This document shows positions 15,072 through 25,728 of a DNA stretch of 35,105 nt, piece after piece. The number at the start of each line of letters is the position of its first letter. The first letter of the stretch is position 1. Position numbers and translations under genes: made by a program. Below the pieces are notes generated by a model that was not told the origin of the DNA, did no database searches, and was given only the letters and a program-made list of their open reading frames with translations. This DNA comes from an uncultured Bacilli bacterium (GTDB lineage Bacteria; Bacillota_I; Bacilli_A; RF39; UBA660). The stretch lies in assembly GCA_944373095.1 (NCBI GenBank), contig CALWAK010000007.1, forward strand, positions 1-35,105. Direction: 5' to 3'.

Positions 15072-16333
15072 TTAAATTGAAAGATATAATCTTCAATTTG
15101 AATATCATCACCCTTTTTAGCGCCTAGACGAATTAGTTCATCTTCAACACCCATTCCATGTAGTTTACGTGAAAATCTAGCAACTGATTCATCTTCAGTG
15201 AATTTAGTCATATAAAATAATTTAGATATTTCTTTACCCTTTACTATCCATGTATCGCCATCTTTAATAATTGTAAATGGTTTTTTCTCTTCATATTTAT
15301 AAGTAACATCTTCTTCATAAAAAGTATCTTCTTCTACTTCTTTTATACTATCTAAAATATTGGCTATTTCAATCATAGCATCTTCAACACCATCATTCAT
15401 AACAGCACTTATTTCCATAACTGAAACATTAGGATACTCTTTTTTAAATCTAATGATATTTTCTTCAAATCCTGGTAAATCTTTTTTATTAGCGATGACT
15501 ATTTGTTTTTTATTTTCTAATCCTTTACCATAATTAACTAATTCTTTTCTAATTATTTTATAATCATCAATTGGATCTCGCCCCTCAAATGATCCCATAT
15601 CTATAACATGTGCTAATACTTTAGTACGCATTGCATGTTTTAAGAACTTTAAGCCTAATCCTAAACCAGTTGAAGCTCCTTCAATTAAACCAGGTAAATC
15701 TGCCATTACAAACGAACGACCATCTTTTAATTTAACTACTCCTAAATTAGGATTTAATGTCGTAAAATGATATGCCGCAATTTTAGGTTTTGAAGAACTT
15801 ATAACCGATAAAAGAGTAGACTTTCCAACAGAAGGTAAGCCAATTAAGCCTACATCAGCTAATACTTTTAATTCACATTTAATTTCTTTTTCTTCTCCTG
15901 GTTCACCATATTCACTAGTCTTTGGAGCAGGATTATCATGAGTAGCAAAAGCTCTATTACCACGGCCTCCACGGCCTCCTTTACAAGCTAAAAATTGTTC
16001 TTTATCATGGATTAAATCAGCTAATATTTTTCCAGTTTCTTTATCAATTATTGTAGTTCCTTCTGGAACTTTTATAATAACATCTTTAGCATCAGCTCCA
16101 GTTTTATTAGACCCTTTACCATTTTCTCCTTTATCACCTTTTATTATTTTATTATATCTTAAATCTACTAGGGTGCTTAGACCTTTATCAACTTCAAAAA
16201 CAATATTTGCCCCATGACCACCATTAGCACCATCCGGTCCTAAATTTGGCATACATTTTTCACGATGAAAAGAAGTACATCCATCGCCACCTTTACCAGC
16301 AATCAATTTAACTGTTATTTCATCTACAAACAT
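15065..16333 (-). CDS. obgE: GTPase Obg (ribosome assembly / stress GTPase)
   Basis: A 422-residue Obg. The glycine-rich Obg fold is at 1-158 (VKLIAGKGGDGCTSFHREK; CKGGRGGRGNRAF). The G domain has G1 GLPSVGKS (165-172), G3 DLPG (212-215), G4 NKKD (282-285) and G5 SAV (309-311). The C-terminal OCT domain (about 345-422) is the extra domain typical of Bacilli. Obg acts in late 50S assembly and the stringent response. SD GAGGTGA is close to the ATG at 16333. The gene has its own extended -10 promoter just past polC, but there is no clear terminator after polC, so read-through from the replication cluster is possible. Confidence 0.97.
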   Translation of the reverse strand: MFVDEITVKLIAGKGGDGCTSFHREKCMPNLGPDGANGGHGANIVFEVDKGLSTLVDLRYNKIIKGDKGENGKGSNKTGADAKDVIIKVPEGTTIIDKETGKILADLIHDKEQFLACKGGRGGRGNRAFATHDNPAPKTSEYGEPGEEKEIKCELKVLADVGLIGLPSVGKSTLLSVISSSKPKIAAYHFTTLNPNLGVVKLKDGRSFVMADLPGLIEGASTGLGLGLKFLKHAMRTKVLAHVIDMGSFEGRDPIDDYKIIRKELVNYGKGLENKKQIVIANKKDLPGFEENIIRFKKEYPNVSVMEISAVMNDGVEDAMIEIANILDSIKEVEEDTFYEEDVTYKYEEKKPFTIIKDGDTWIVKGKEISKLFYMTKFTEDESVARFSRKLHGMGVEDELIRLGAKKGDDIQIEDYIFQFKE

Positions 16334-16350
16334 AGTTTCACCTCACCATA

Positions 16351-16359
16351 ATTTTATCA
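16351..16359 (-). promoter_or_regulatory. obg promoter (extended -10)
   Basis: TGATAAAAT on the minus strand, -10 TAAAAT at 16351-16356, about 17 bases before the ATG. The -35 region is poor. Confidence 0.55.
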
Positions 16360-16373
16360 TATCTAATTAAACT

Positions 16374-19300
16374 TTAAAATAAACTTAATTGAGAAGTTTC
16401 TGGCATATTATCTAAAACCTTTAAAGTTTTTAATTTTTCAATTAATGTTGCACTTAATTTGCCACGCATTTGTAAATCTTCAATACTTATAAATGGCTGA
16501 TTTTTACGCTCCTCAATAATTTTACTAGCAACAGAGTCCCCTAGGCCATCTAAAGTTTTAAAAGGACAAATTAAAGTTCTTCTATCACTATCTAAAACAA
16601 AATTTATACCATCTGATTTTTCTATGTCAATATTACCAAACTTAAATCCTCTAGCAGTAGCTTCTAAAGCTAATTTTAAAGTTTCTAAAACACTACTTTC
16701 TTTATTACTTGCATCATATCCCTTAGACTGTATTTCAAACATTTTCTTTTTAATTGCATCATAACCAGCAACCATAGTTTCTAAATCAAAATCAGTAAAT
16801 CTTGTTGAAAAATAAGTTGTATAATAAACTTCTGGCATATGAACTTTAAACCAAGCTATTCTAAATGCACTAGTTACATAAGCAGCAGCATGAGCTTTAG
16901 GGAACATATATTTTATTTTTCCACAAGAATCAATAAACCAATCCTCTATTCCAGCATCTTTCATTGTTTTTTTATGTTCTTCCCAAGTAGCAGGCTCTTT
17001 TGAAGCTTTTCCTTTACGAACAAATTCCATTATTTTAAATGCTTTTATTGGTTCTAGGCCATGATACATTAAATAAACCATAATATCATCACGACACCCA
17101 ATAACTTCTTTAAATGGCACAATATTATTTTTTATTAATTCTTGAGCATTTCCCAACCAGACATCTGTTCCGTGTGATAAACCAGATATTTTAACTAATT
17201 CACCAAATGTAGTTGGCTTAGTATCATGTAACATACTTATTGTAAAAGGAGTACCAAATTCAGGAATACCTAGTGTTCCAGTTGGACAATTAATTTGTTC
17301 ACTTGAAACGCCAAGTGGTTTTGGACTTAAAAATATTCCCATTGTTTCTTTGTCATCTAAAGGTACTTTTGTAACATCTATCCCTGTCATATCTTGAATC
17401 ATTCTAAGTTGTGTAGGATCAGTATGACCTAAAATATCTAATTTTAATACATCATCTTCGATAGCGTGATATTCAAAATGGGTTGTACGCCAAGCAGCTG
17501 AGATATTCTCTGCTGGATATTGATATGGGGTAAAATCGAATACATCCATATACTCTGGAATAACAACAATTCCACCAGGATGTTGTCCAGTTGTTCTTTT
17601 TACACCTGTACACCCAACTGCTAAACGTTCTATTTCACTATTACGTAAAACTATATTATTATCTTCACACCATTTTTTTACATAACCAAAAGCAGTTTTT
17701 TCAGCTACTGTTCCAACAGTACCTGCACGATAAACATTATTTTCACCAAATAATACTTTAGTATATTCATGAGTTGCTGCTTGATTTAAATCAGAAAAAT
17801 TTAAATCTATATCTGGTACTTTATCGCCGTTAAATCCTAAGAAAGTTGCAAAAGGCATATCTTGTCCATCTTTAGCCATCAAAGTGTTACATTTAGGACA
17901 TTTTTTATCTGGTAAATCATATCCACTTGAATAAGTAGCACCAAGTGAATTACCATTCTCATCTTCAAAGATACTATACTTACAATTGGGACAACGATAG
18001 TGAGCTGATAATGGATTGACTTCAGTAATTCCCATCATTGTAGCAACAAAACTAGAACCTACACTACCACGAGAACCTACTAAAAAACCATCGTCATTAC
18101 TTTTTTTCACTAATTTTTGAGCAATCAAGTAAATTACATCATAATGAGCACCAATAATACCTTTTAATTCTGAGTCAACCCTATCTTGGACAATTTGAGG
18201 CAATGGATCTCCATATAATTCTTTTGCTCTATTTCTTACCATTTCATCAGTTATTTTATCACTATCTTTAATAGTTGGCGCAAAAGGTCTTCCACCAGTA
18301 TCAATAATAACTTCTATATGACTTACCATATCACATATTTTATTAGGATTAGTAACAACTATTTCATACGCCAAATCTTCTCCTAAAAAACTAAACGCAT
18401 CTAGCATTTCTTGGGTAGTCATAAATTGCATATCAGGAACTTTTATTCCCTCTCTATTTAAAGGATGTAATCTCCCATTATTTTTTTGACGTACGATTAT
18501 TTCACGATAAATTCTATCTTCACTACGCAAATTATGAACATCCCCAGTTGCTACAACTAATTTACCTGTTGCTTTAGCAACTCTCACTATTTTCTTTATA
18601 TGATTTTCTAATTCTAGTTCGCTTCGAAAACCACTAGATTCCATTTGTAATAAATGAGACATAGCACTTATCGGCTGAACCTCAATATAATCATAGAATT
18701 GCATCATATTAGATAGTTCTTCATCATCTTTAGTTCTAGCTGCCTCAAATATTTCCCCATTTATACAACCACTACCAAATAATAAATCTTCTCGTATTTC
18801 GGTTAAACATTTTCGAGGAACTTTAGGTTGATCATTTCTAAATAAATATTTTGTATTAGCATAACTAATTATCTTAAACATATTTTTTAGACCAACTCTT
18901 GTTTTAGGTATTATACACATATGAAATGGTACTGAAAACTTAACTAATTCATCAGTATCAATTGATTCATAAATATCTTTTGTTGTTTCAATATTTCGAT
19001 CATATAATGTTTTACACATAATATAAAAGCAATGAGCAGTACCTTCGGCATCATAATCTCCCCTATGATGTTCATCTTCATTCCATGGAACATTTAATTT
19101 TTTAACTAACGTTGATAATTTGTGATTAAACCAATCTGGATAAAGCATTCTTGCTAACCCCATTGTGTCTATAACAGTTGTTTTAAATTCACCTAGATTA
19201 TATTTGCGACATGCTTCACTTACAAAACCAATATCAAACTTGGCATTGTGTGCAACCATAGGACAGTCTCCTACCCAGTTTAAGAAACGTTTAGTAACAT

Positions 19301-20693
19301 TCTCTTCGTTATCTTTATCTTTTAACATTTCATCTGTTATATTAGTTAATTCAACAATCTTTTTAGGTAAAGGTCTATTAGGATTTATAAGTTCATCAAA
19401 ACGATCAATTATTTCCCCTTTTTTTATTTTAACGGCACCAATTTCAATCATTTGATCAACGCCATAATAAAAACCAGTAGTTTCGGTATCAAAAACAACA
19501 AAAGTATCTTCTAATAATTCATAATTATTTTCATTAACATTAAAAACAACATTTACATCATCATTAACTACGTTTAACTCAGTACCATATAAACCTTTAA
19601 ATTTATCTTTTTCTTCTTTTCCTTTATTAAATTTATTTATTGCTTTAAAAGCTTCTGGAAATGATTGACAACCATTGTGATCTGTAATAGCAACTCCACG
19701 ATGACCTAATTTTATTGCAAAATTAACTAAATCTGTAGCACTTATTACACCATCCATTGTAGACATCATAGTATGAGCATGTAACTCTACTCTCTTTACT
19801 TCGGCATCATCTTTAACTAAAGTATCTTTAGAAGAGATATTTTCCATGTTGCGAACACTTAATACTATTTCTTTAGCAAAATTATCATATTCCACATTAC
19901 CATGAATCCGATACCATTTTTTCTCTTTTAAATTACATAACACTTCTTTAAAATCATCATGATCTCTTTTAAATATTTTAGCAATAATACTATTAGTTTT
20001 ATCACTTACTTTAATAGTTATAATATTAATATTTTCCTTTTCTAATGTAACTATTTCACCAAAAATATAAGCTTCTATAATAATATTTTTAGTTTCTCCT
20101 AAAATATCATCTATCTTAGTTACATCACCATCAATATGTTTACCTATAAATACAGGATTAACTTCTTTTTCTACTATTTCATCTTTATGAGAATTATTCA
20201 TCTCTTCTTGAATCTTTTTATTCTCCTCAACATTTATTTTGGTTGTAATATTAATATCTTTAACTCCCAAATTAGACATTTCATTTACAAATGACTTTAC
20301 ATTATCTAAAATAAGTTCTTCTTCAATTTGGGTATTAACTTCTAATATAATTACTCCTTCATCAAATATTACATTATTGTTTTCTAGATTACTTAATGAG
20401 GGCTTTTTTGATATAAATTTATTTAAAACGTATTTAAATACATTAATAATTTCATCTTGACTTAACTTGTCATTATTTAAGTAAACTTTACATTTTGTTT
20501 TTCCATTTATACCCTTTTTAGAATTATTTAAAATTTCATCTAACATAGAAGGTTCGATATATTTTAAGCAATCTAAATATACATCTATTTCGTCATTATT
20601 TTTATCTACAATTACTTTATTAATTTTTAGATTCACATATTTATCAGTATTTTCTATCCCAATACACTTTAAAAATCTTATTAAATTATCCAT
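16374..20693 (-). CDS. polC: DNA polymerase III PolC-type alpha subunit, with proofreading exonuclease
   Basis: A 1439-residue PolC, the usual length in Bacillota. Order: N-terminal domain (1-190), OB fold (about 205-285), PHP domain with intact HAH (305-307) and TDHN (337-340), and an inserted DEDDh exonuclease with FDTETTG (D402, E404), AHNAKFD (D487) and H543/D548. The polymerase core follows, with the zinc-finger segments CPNCKYS and CPKCNTL and the catalytic PDIDLNFSD. PolC is the main leading-strand replicase and carries its own 3'-5' proofreading. It starts three bases after dnaE stops and is last in the ruvA-HAD-ruvB-dnaE-polC run. PolC directly behind DnaE is a compact arrangement. 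Confidence 0.98.
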   Translation of the reverse strand: MDNLIRFLKCIGIENTDKYVNLKINKVIVDKNNDEIDVYLDCLKYIEPSMLDEILNNSKKGINGKTKCKVYLNNDKLSQDEIINVFKYVLNKFISKKPSLSNLENNNVIFDEGVIILEVNTQIEEELILDNVKSFVNEMSNLGVKDINITTKINVEENKKIQEEMNNSHKDEIVEKEVNPVFIGKHIDGDVTKIDDILGETKNIIIEAYIFGEIVTLEKENINIITIKVSDKTNSIIAKIFKRDHDDFKEVLCNLKEKKWYRIHGNVEYDNFAKEIVLSVRNMENISSKDTLVKDDAEVKRVELHAHTMMSTMDGVISATDLVNFAIKLGHRGVAITDHNGCQSFPEAFKAINKFNKGKEEKDKFKGLYGTELNVVNDDVNVVFNVNENNYELLEDTFVVFDTETTGFYYGVDQMIEIGAVKIKKGEIIDRFDELINPNRPLPKKIVELTNITDEMLKDKDNEENVTKRFLNWVGDCPMVAHNAKFDIGFVSEACRKYNLGEFKTTVIDTMGLARMLYPDWFNHKLSTLVKKLNVPWNEDEHHRGDYDAEGTAHCFYIMCKTLYDRNIETTKDIYESIDTDELVKFSVPFHMCIIPKTRVGLKNMFKIISYANTKYLFRNDQPKVPRKCLTEIREDLLFGSGCINGEIFEAARTKDDEELSNMMQFYDYIEVQPISAMSHLLQMESSGFRSELELENHIKKIVRVAKATGKLVVATGDVHNLRSEDRIYREIIVRQKNNGRLHPLNREGIKVPDMQFMTTQEMLDAFSFLGEDLAYEIVVTNPNKICDMVSHIEVIIDTGGRPFAPTIKDSDKITDEMVRNRAKELYGDPLPQIVQDRVDSELKGIIGAHYDVIYLIAQKLVKKSNDDGFLVGSRGSVGSSFVATMMGITEVNPLSAHYRCPNCKYSIFEDENGNSLGATYSSGYDLPDKKCPKCNTLMAKDGQDMPFATFLGFNGDKVPDIDLNFSDLNQAATHEYTKVLFGENNVYRAGTVGTVAEKTAFGYVKKWCEDNNIVLRNSEIERLAVGCTGVKRTTGQHPGGIVVIPEYMDVFDFTPYQYPAENISAAWRTTHFEYHAIEDDVLKLDILGHTDPTQLRMIQDMTGIDVTKVPLDDKETMGIFLSPKPLGVSSEQINCPTGTLGIPEFGTPFTISMLHDTKPTTFGELVKISGLSHGTDVWLGNAQELIKNNIVPFKEVIGCRDDIMVYLMYHGLEPIKAFKIMEFVRKGKASKEPATWEEHKKTMKDAGIEDWFIDSCGKIKYMFPKAHAAAYVTSAFRIAWFKVHMPEVYYTTYFSTRFTDFDLETMVAGYDAIKKKMFEIQSKGYDASNKESSVLETLKLALEATARGFKFGNIDIEKSDGINFVLDSDRRTLICPFKTLDGLGDSVASKIIEERKNQPFISIEDLQMRGKLSATLIEKLKTLKVLDNMPETSQLSLF

Positions 20694-20696
20694 TTA

Positions 20697-23567
20697 CTAC
20701 ACCCCACTTATACTACTTATATTTATTTGATATTTATCAACTCTTCTTGCAACTACCCCATATATTAATACTAAACTATCCTTTTTTAAAGTATTAATTA
20801 AGTAGAAATATTTAGGAAATAAAACAAATTCAATCTCGCCAGTTTCGTCACTACCTTTAACGAAAGCCATTTCATCCCCAGTTTTAGTTTTAATTTTACT
20901 TATTTTATTTATTAATACTACACACTTAACATATTTATTAAAATATTCTTTTATATTATTTATTTTAACAATATCTTTAGCATTATATTTACTTGCTGGA
21001 TGATTACTTATGTAAAATCCAAAACTATCTAGTTCATCTTGCATTAATTTAGTATCACTATATTCTTCCATTTTATTAACTACAGGTTTTTCAATTAAAC
21101 TAACGTCTAAGTCATGAGCAATCTCAGCATATCTAATTGCACTATCAATCATATTTATTAAAGTTTGATGATTTAGTAAAAAAGAATTAAAAACATTAGC
21201 ATTAATTAAACTAATTAATATTTTTTTATTAATACCTAAATTATATGTTCTTTCAACAAAATCAAAAAAATCTTCAAACTTTTTTTCATTTCTAACTTTA
21301 ATAATTGTATTAACACTTTCAATTCCTACATTTTTAATAACCGATAATGGTAAAAGTAAAGAATTATTTTTAAATTTATAAAGTTTATCACTTAAGTTAA
21401 TATCTGGACTTAAAACAACTATATTAAGTTTTTTTGCCTCACTTAAATATTCTTTAGTTTTTTCTTCACTATTTATATTTAAATTTAATATACCACAAAT
21501 AAATTCTTTTTTATAATATGTTTTTAAGTAAGCCATTTGATAACCAATTAATGCATAAGAAACAGAATGAGCTTTATTAAATCCATAATTAGCAAATTTT
21601 TCTATTAAATCATAAACATTAGTCGCTTGTTCCTTTGAATAACCATTTTTCATAGATAGCCCAATAAATCGTTCTTTTTCATTTTTAATAATATCTATTT
21701 TCTTTTTACTCATAGCGCGTCTAATATTATCTGCTTCACTAAACGTGAATTTTGCCATTAATACTAGTATTTGCATTATTTGTTCTTGATAAACAATAAT
21801 TCCATAAGTATCCTTTAAAATAGGTTCTAAACTAGAATCTATGTAAGTAATTTTTTCTTCATTATGCTTTCTTCTTATAAAAGTATCAATATTATTCATT
21901 GGTCCCGGTCTAAAAAGTGCTACTGATGCAACTAAATCACTAAATTTATTAGGTTTTAATTTTTTTATAAGATTTTTCATTCCATTAGATTCAAATTGAA
22001 ATATACCACTAATATCACCATTTAAAAATAAATCAAATACTTTACTATCATCTAATCTTATATTATTTAATTTAATCTTATTTGGAATTAAATCTAGAAT
22101 ATTATGAATAATAGATAAGTTAGATAATGATAAAAAATCCATTTTTAGTAAACCTAATTCTTCAAGATAGTTCATAGTAACTCCAGTTATCAAAGTATCT
22201 TTATTATCTATAACGGGAATTATATCATCAAGTTGGGTACTTGATATAACAACTCCAGCAGCATGGATAGAAGTATGCCTTTTTAAATTTTCTAAATGCA
22301 TACTTATTTTATAAACATTACTTAAATCAGAATTATATTTTAATAAACTTAATATTTTATTATTATTTAAATTTTCTTTTAAACTTAATTTAGAATCTAT
22401 AAGTTTTGTTAATTTATCTATTTCACTACTTTCAACGCTTAATACTTTAGCAACATCTTTTAAAACTTGGCGAGAAGCAAGTGTTCCATAAGTTAAAATT
22501 GGTGCTACTTTATCATACCCATATTTATTTCTAACATAATTAACAATATCATTTCTTTTAGAATCTTCAAAATCAATATCTATATCTGGCATTGTAATAC
22601 GACTAGGATTTAAAAAACGTTCAAATAGTAAATTATATTTAACAGGATCTATTTCTGTAATACCTAAGCAATAGCTTACTAATGAACCAGCAGCAGATCC
22701 TCTTCCTGGACCAACTAGACAGTTATTTTTTTTAGCATATAATACATAATCATATACTATCAAAAAATAATCAATAAACCCCATATTTTCAATAACTTTT
22801 AATTCATAATTTAATCTGTCTTGATAAGTTTTAGTTATAAGACCATTTAATCTTTTATATAATCCTTTATTACATAATTGGAATAAAAAAGTTTTACTAT
22901 CTACATCTTTGTTATAAATTGGTATATATCTTTTGTTTTTTTCTATTTCTATATTAATATCTTCTACAAATTTGTTAATTAAATCAATATCATCTTCGGT
23001 TAAATCATTTTGATAATAATAATAAGTTTTATCAATTAACTCTTTATTATTAATTTTATATAATATTTCTAAATAATTAATATCATTTTTGGCAAAAGAA
23101 ACCATTTCATTAATATAAACTATATTATTAGTAATTAATAAAGCGTTTCTTTTTTGATAATCATTTTTATAACTAATAAAGATATTAGAACTAATATCTT
23201 TGATAAAACTATCATAATAATTAAAGGGAATAACTATTTTTAAATCTTTATTATAAGTTTTTATATCTTCTTTAGATAATGTATTATTGCTAATTTTAGT
23301 ATTTATTTTTAATAAATTTTTATATCCATTATAATTTTTAGCATATAAATATATTATATTATTATCTATAAATACTTTTAAACCTATAACAGGTTTAATA
23401 TTATTTTTAATACATAAATCATAAAATTCTAAAGAACTTGATAAATTATCATCTAAAATACCTATGCAATTTAATTTATTTTGTAATGCAAAAGAAATTA
23501 AATCAGGTATTTTAATTAAACTAGATAATAAAGTATAATCCGTTTTCACCCCAAGTGGTATATACAT
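20697..23567 (-). CDS. dnaE: DNA polymerase III alpha subunit DnaE
   Basis: A 956-residue C-family polymerase. Core motifs are GPGRGSAAGSLVSYCLGIT, MPDIDIDFEDSKR (catalytic aspartates), FRPGPMNNIDTFIRRKH, YGIIVYQEQIMQI and NYGFNKAHSVSYALIGYQMAYLK. An OB fold sits near the end (VKCVVLINKISKIKTKTGDE). The PHP domain has lost its metal ligands: YIPLGVKTDYTLL stands where an HxHxxYS pattern is expected, and ILDDN where TDHN is expected. It is also shorter than typical DnaE proteins of about 1100 residues. Probably the error-prone primer-extending polymerase working with PolC. Start taken as ATG 23567, after SD GGGGGT; an upstream in-frame ATG at 23582 overlaps that SD. Confidence 0.95.
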   Translation of the reverse strand: MYIPLGVKTDYTLLSSLIKIPDLISFALQNKLNCIGILDDNLSSSLEFYDLCIKNNIKPVIGLKVFIDNNIIYLYAKNYNGYKNLLKINTKISNNTLSKEDIKTYNKDLKIVIPFNYYDSFIKDISSNIFISYKNDYQKRNALLITNNIVYINEMVSFAKNDINYLEILYKINNKELIDKTYYYYQNDLTEDDIDLINKFVEDINIEIEKNKRYIPIYNKDVDSKTFLFQLCNKGLYKRLNGLITKTYQDRLNYELKVIENMGFIDYFLIVYDYVLYAKKNNCLVGPGRGSAAGSLVSYCLGITEIDPVKYNLLFERFLNPSRITMPDIDIDFEDSKRNDIVNYVRNKYGYDKVAPILTYGTLASRQVLKDVAKVLSVESSEIDKLTKLIDSKLSLKENLNNNKILSLLKYNSDLSNVYKISMHLENLKRHTSIHAAGVVISSTQLDDIIPVIDNKDTLITGVTMNYLEELGLLKMDFLSLSNLSIIHNILDLIPNKIKLNNIRLDDSKVFDLFLNGDISGIFQFESNGMKNLIKKLKPNKFSDLVASVALFRPGPMNNIDTFIRRKHNEEKITYIDSSLEPILKDTYGIIVYQEQIMQILVLMAKFTFSEADNIRRAMSKKKIDIIKNEKERFIGLSMKNGYSKEQATNVYDLIEKFANYGFNKAHSVSYALIGYQMAYLKTYYKKEFICGILNLNINSEEKTKEYLSEAKKLNIVVLSPDINLSDKLYKFKNNSLLLPLSVIKNVGIESVNTIIKVRNEKKFEDFFDFVERTYNLGINKKILISLINANVFNSFLLNHQTLINMIDSAIRYAEIAHDLDVSLIEKPVVNKMEEYSDTKLMQDELDSFGFYISNHPASKYNAKDIVKINNIKEYFNKYVKCVVLINKISKIKTKTGDEMAFVKGSDETGEIEFVLFPKYFYLINTLKKDSLVLIYGVVARRVDKYQINISSISGV

Positions 23568-23589
23568 AATATTTACCCCCATTTGCTAA

Positions 23590-24585
23590 TTATTTGTTTT
23601 TCTTTGGTATTTTTAAATGTTCATAAGCTAAATCAGTAGCAACTCTTCCTCGTTGTGTACGTTTAATAAAACCTTCTTGTAATAAAAAAGGTTCTACAAC
23701 ATCTTCTATCGTGCTCACTTCTTCTCCTATTGAAGTAGCTATAGTAGCAGCTCCTACTGGACCACCATTAAATTTTTTAATTAAAGCTTCAAGATATTCA
23801 ATATCAACACTATCAAGTCCATAATCATCTACTTTTAATCTAGCTAAAGAATTCATAGTTAAATCATAATCGATTTTTTTATCACCAAATACTAGGGCAA
23901 AATCTCTAACTCTTTTAAAAAGTCTATTTGCTATACGAGGCGTTTTCCTACTTCTTGTTGCCAAATTAGTAGCAGCATCTAAGTCAATTGGCATATTTAA
24001 AACTCTACTTGTACGCATTATAATTGATGTTAATTCTTCGGTTGTATAGTAGTTTAATTTTTCAACAATACCAAATCTATCACGTAGTGGACTAGATATG
24101 TCACCGGCCTTTGTTGTTGCACCAACTAAAGTAAATGGGGGTAAATCGATTCTAATATTACGAGTATTTCCTTCTGTTCCTACTACTATATCAAGAACAT
24201 AATCTTCCATAGCAGGATATAAAATTTCTTCAATAAATCTTGGCATACGATGTATCTCATCAATAAATAAAACATCACCCTCTTCTAGCGAAGATAATAT
24301 AGCGGCTAAATCTCCAGATTTTTCAATTGATGGACCTGAGGCAGTTTTAATGTGCACACCTAATTCATTAGCAATTATGTACGCTAAAGTGGTTTTTCCT
24401 AATCCTGGAGGACCATACAATAATACATGATCTAATGCTTCATTCCTTAACTTTGATGCTTTAATAAAAACTCTCAAATTTTCTTTTATCTCTTTTTGAC
24501 CAACATATTCATCTAATGTTTCCGGACGTATATTTTTATCAAACTCTTCTTCTTTATATGATTGATCAAATAAATTATCATTCAC
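23590..24585 (-). CDS. ruvB: Holliday junction branch-migration ATPase RuvB
   Basis: A 331-residue RuvB with Walker A GPPGLGKT (58-65), Walker B FIDEIHR (107-113), sensor segment [20 protein letters not shown] and the winged-helix end [41 protein letters not shown]. It drives branch migration with RuvA. The start is GTG at 24585: SD AGGAGG lies seven bases upstream and is itself made of the last arginine codons (AGG AGG) of the overlapping HAD gene. The two genes overlap by eight bases. Confidence 0.97.
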   Translation of the reverse strand: MNDNLFDQSYKEEEFDKNIRPETLDEYVGQKEIKENLRVFIKASKLRNEALDHVLLYGPPGLGKTTLAYIIANELGVHIKTASGPSIEKSGDLAAILSSLEEGDVLFIDEIHRMPRFIEEILYPAMEDYVLDIVVGTEGNTRNIRIDLPPFTLVGATTKAGDISSPLRDRFGIVEKLNYYTTEELTSIIMRTSRVLNMPIDLDAATNLATRSRKTPRIANRLFKRVRDFALVFGDKKIDYDLTMNSLARLKVDDYGLDSVDIEYLEALIKKFNGGPVGAATIATSIGEEVSTIEDVVEPFLLQEGFIKRTQRGRVATDLAYEHLKIPKKNK

Positions 24586-25153
24586 AAAATCTCCTCCTTA
24601 TCTCTTTATATATTTCTTTCCAAGAACTCATTTTCTTTCCTTTATAGTCTTTATTATATTTTGTAGCAAACATTATTGTTTCAATACCTCTTTTATTTAC
24701 ATCTTCAATTTGATTTAAAGAATTATCTATAAATAAATTAATATCTTCATCTACACATACTTTTCCTTTTAGCCCTGAATTAGTAATTAGCTTATTAAAC
24801 TTAAATCCATTATCTACTAAATACTTATAAGTTTTATTATAAACATCCTTACTATCATTTTCTTGTCTATAAGTAATAAAACAAATATAATAACCTTCAT
24901 CATATAATTTATTAATATATTTAACAGCATCCTTTTTTACTGGAACATCTAAATATAAATTATTATTTTGATAGTATTTAATAAATTCTTTATATATATC
25001 ATCATCCCAATAAAACATTTCTTTAAAAGAATAAGTATTTTTATTTCTAAAACCTTTATTTTTTAAATATTTCTTATCATATTTATATGCAGCCTTAATA
25101 ATATAATCATTAGTATTTATAATTGTATCATCTATATCTATTCCTATTTTCAT
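24578..25153 (-). CDS. HAD-family 5'(3')-nucleotidase-like protein between ruvA and ruvB
   Basis: A 191-residue HAD-superfamily protein. It begins [11 protein letters not shown], giving the catalytic motif D6-x-D8-x-T10. ICFITYRQ fits motif II, a lysine near NSGLKGK fits motif III, and [12 protein letters not shown] fits motif IV. The layout resembles the NT5C-type 5'-deoxyribonucleotidase family (PF06941 kind), which removes phosphate from dNMPs. Its start overlaps the ruvA stop by four bases (ATGA) and its end overlaps ruvB by eight, so it is translationally coupled within ruvAB. Substrate and any link to recombination are inferred only. Confidence 0.75.
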   Translation of the reverse strand: MKIGIDIDDTIINTNDYIIKAAYKYDKKYLKNKGFRNKNTYSFKEMFYWDDDIYKEFIKYYQNNNLYLDVPVKKDAVKYINKLYDEGYYICFITYRQENDSKDVYNKTYKYLVDNGFKFNKLITNSGLKGKVCVDEDINLFIDNSLNQIEDVNKRGIETIMFATKYNKDYKGKKMSSWKEIYKEIRRRFCE

Positions 25154-25707
25154 TTACTTAATAATAACCTCAATGCTTCCTTAATTTGATTTTCTAAATT
25201 TTTACTTGCATCGACTTTAGGTAGTATTTTTTTAATATCAGCCTTCTTATACCCTAAAGATTCTAAAACTTTAACAAGTTCATCTAAATCTGAAACAGCA
25301 AATAAATCTTGATGATCAGCAAGTTTACCCTTTAAATCTAATATTATTTGACGAGCAACCTTATCGCCAACTTTAGGAAACTTAGTTAAATAAATTAAAT
25401 TTTCTTTTTCTATTGCTTCTACAACATCTAATAAATTACCAGTAGACACCATAGGAAGTGCCATTTTAGGACCTAATCCTTTAACATTTATAAGTTTTAG
25501 AAATAAAGTTTTTTCTTCCTTATTTTTAAATCCAAATAATGTATATTCATCTTCCCTAATATAATTATATAAATATATAGTATACTCTTCATTTTCTTTA
25601 TACATATAAGGATTACCAACATTTACTTGATAACCTATATTATTTGCTTCAATAACAACATAACTACTAGTTACTTCTGTTATTATACCTTTAATATAAC
25701 TAAACAT
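25150..25707 (-). CDS. ruvA: Holliday junction DNA-binding protein RuvA
   Basis: A 185-residue RuvA: N-terminal OB fold starting MFSYIKGIITEVTSSYVVIEANNIGYQVNV, tandem helix-hairpin-helix segments (LINVKGLGPKMALPMVS; LTKFPKVGDKVARQIILDLKGKL) and a C-terminal RuvB-binding domain (about 135-185; LESLGYKKADIKKILPKV). It recognises four-way junctions and loads RuvB. SD GGGTGAT lies just upstream of the ATG. First gene of the ruvA-HAD-ruvB-dnaE-polC run, with a probable promoter at 25729-25737. Confidence 0.95.
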   Translation of the reverse strand: MFSYIKGIITEVTSSYVVIEANNIGYQVNVGNPYMYKENEEYTIYLYNYIREDEYTLFGFKNKEEKTLFLKLINVKGLGPKMALPMVSTGNLLDVVEAIEKENLIYLTKFPKVGDKVARQIILDLKGKLADHQDLFAVSDLDELVKVLESLGYKKADIKKILPKVDASKNLENQIKEALRLLLSK

Positions 25708-25728
25708 TTAATCACCCATTTCCTCTTA

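Noticed and set aside
19165-20460. Two plus-strand frames opposite polC
   Set aside because: Both overlap conserved PolC domains and have no start signals.
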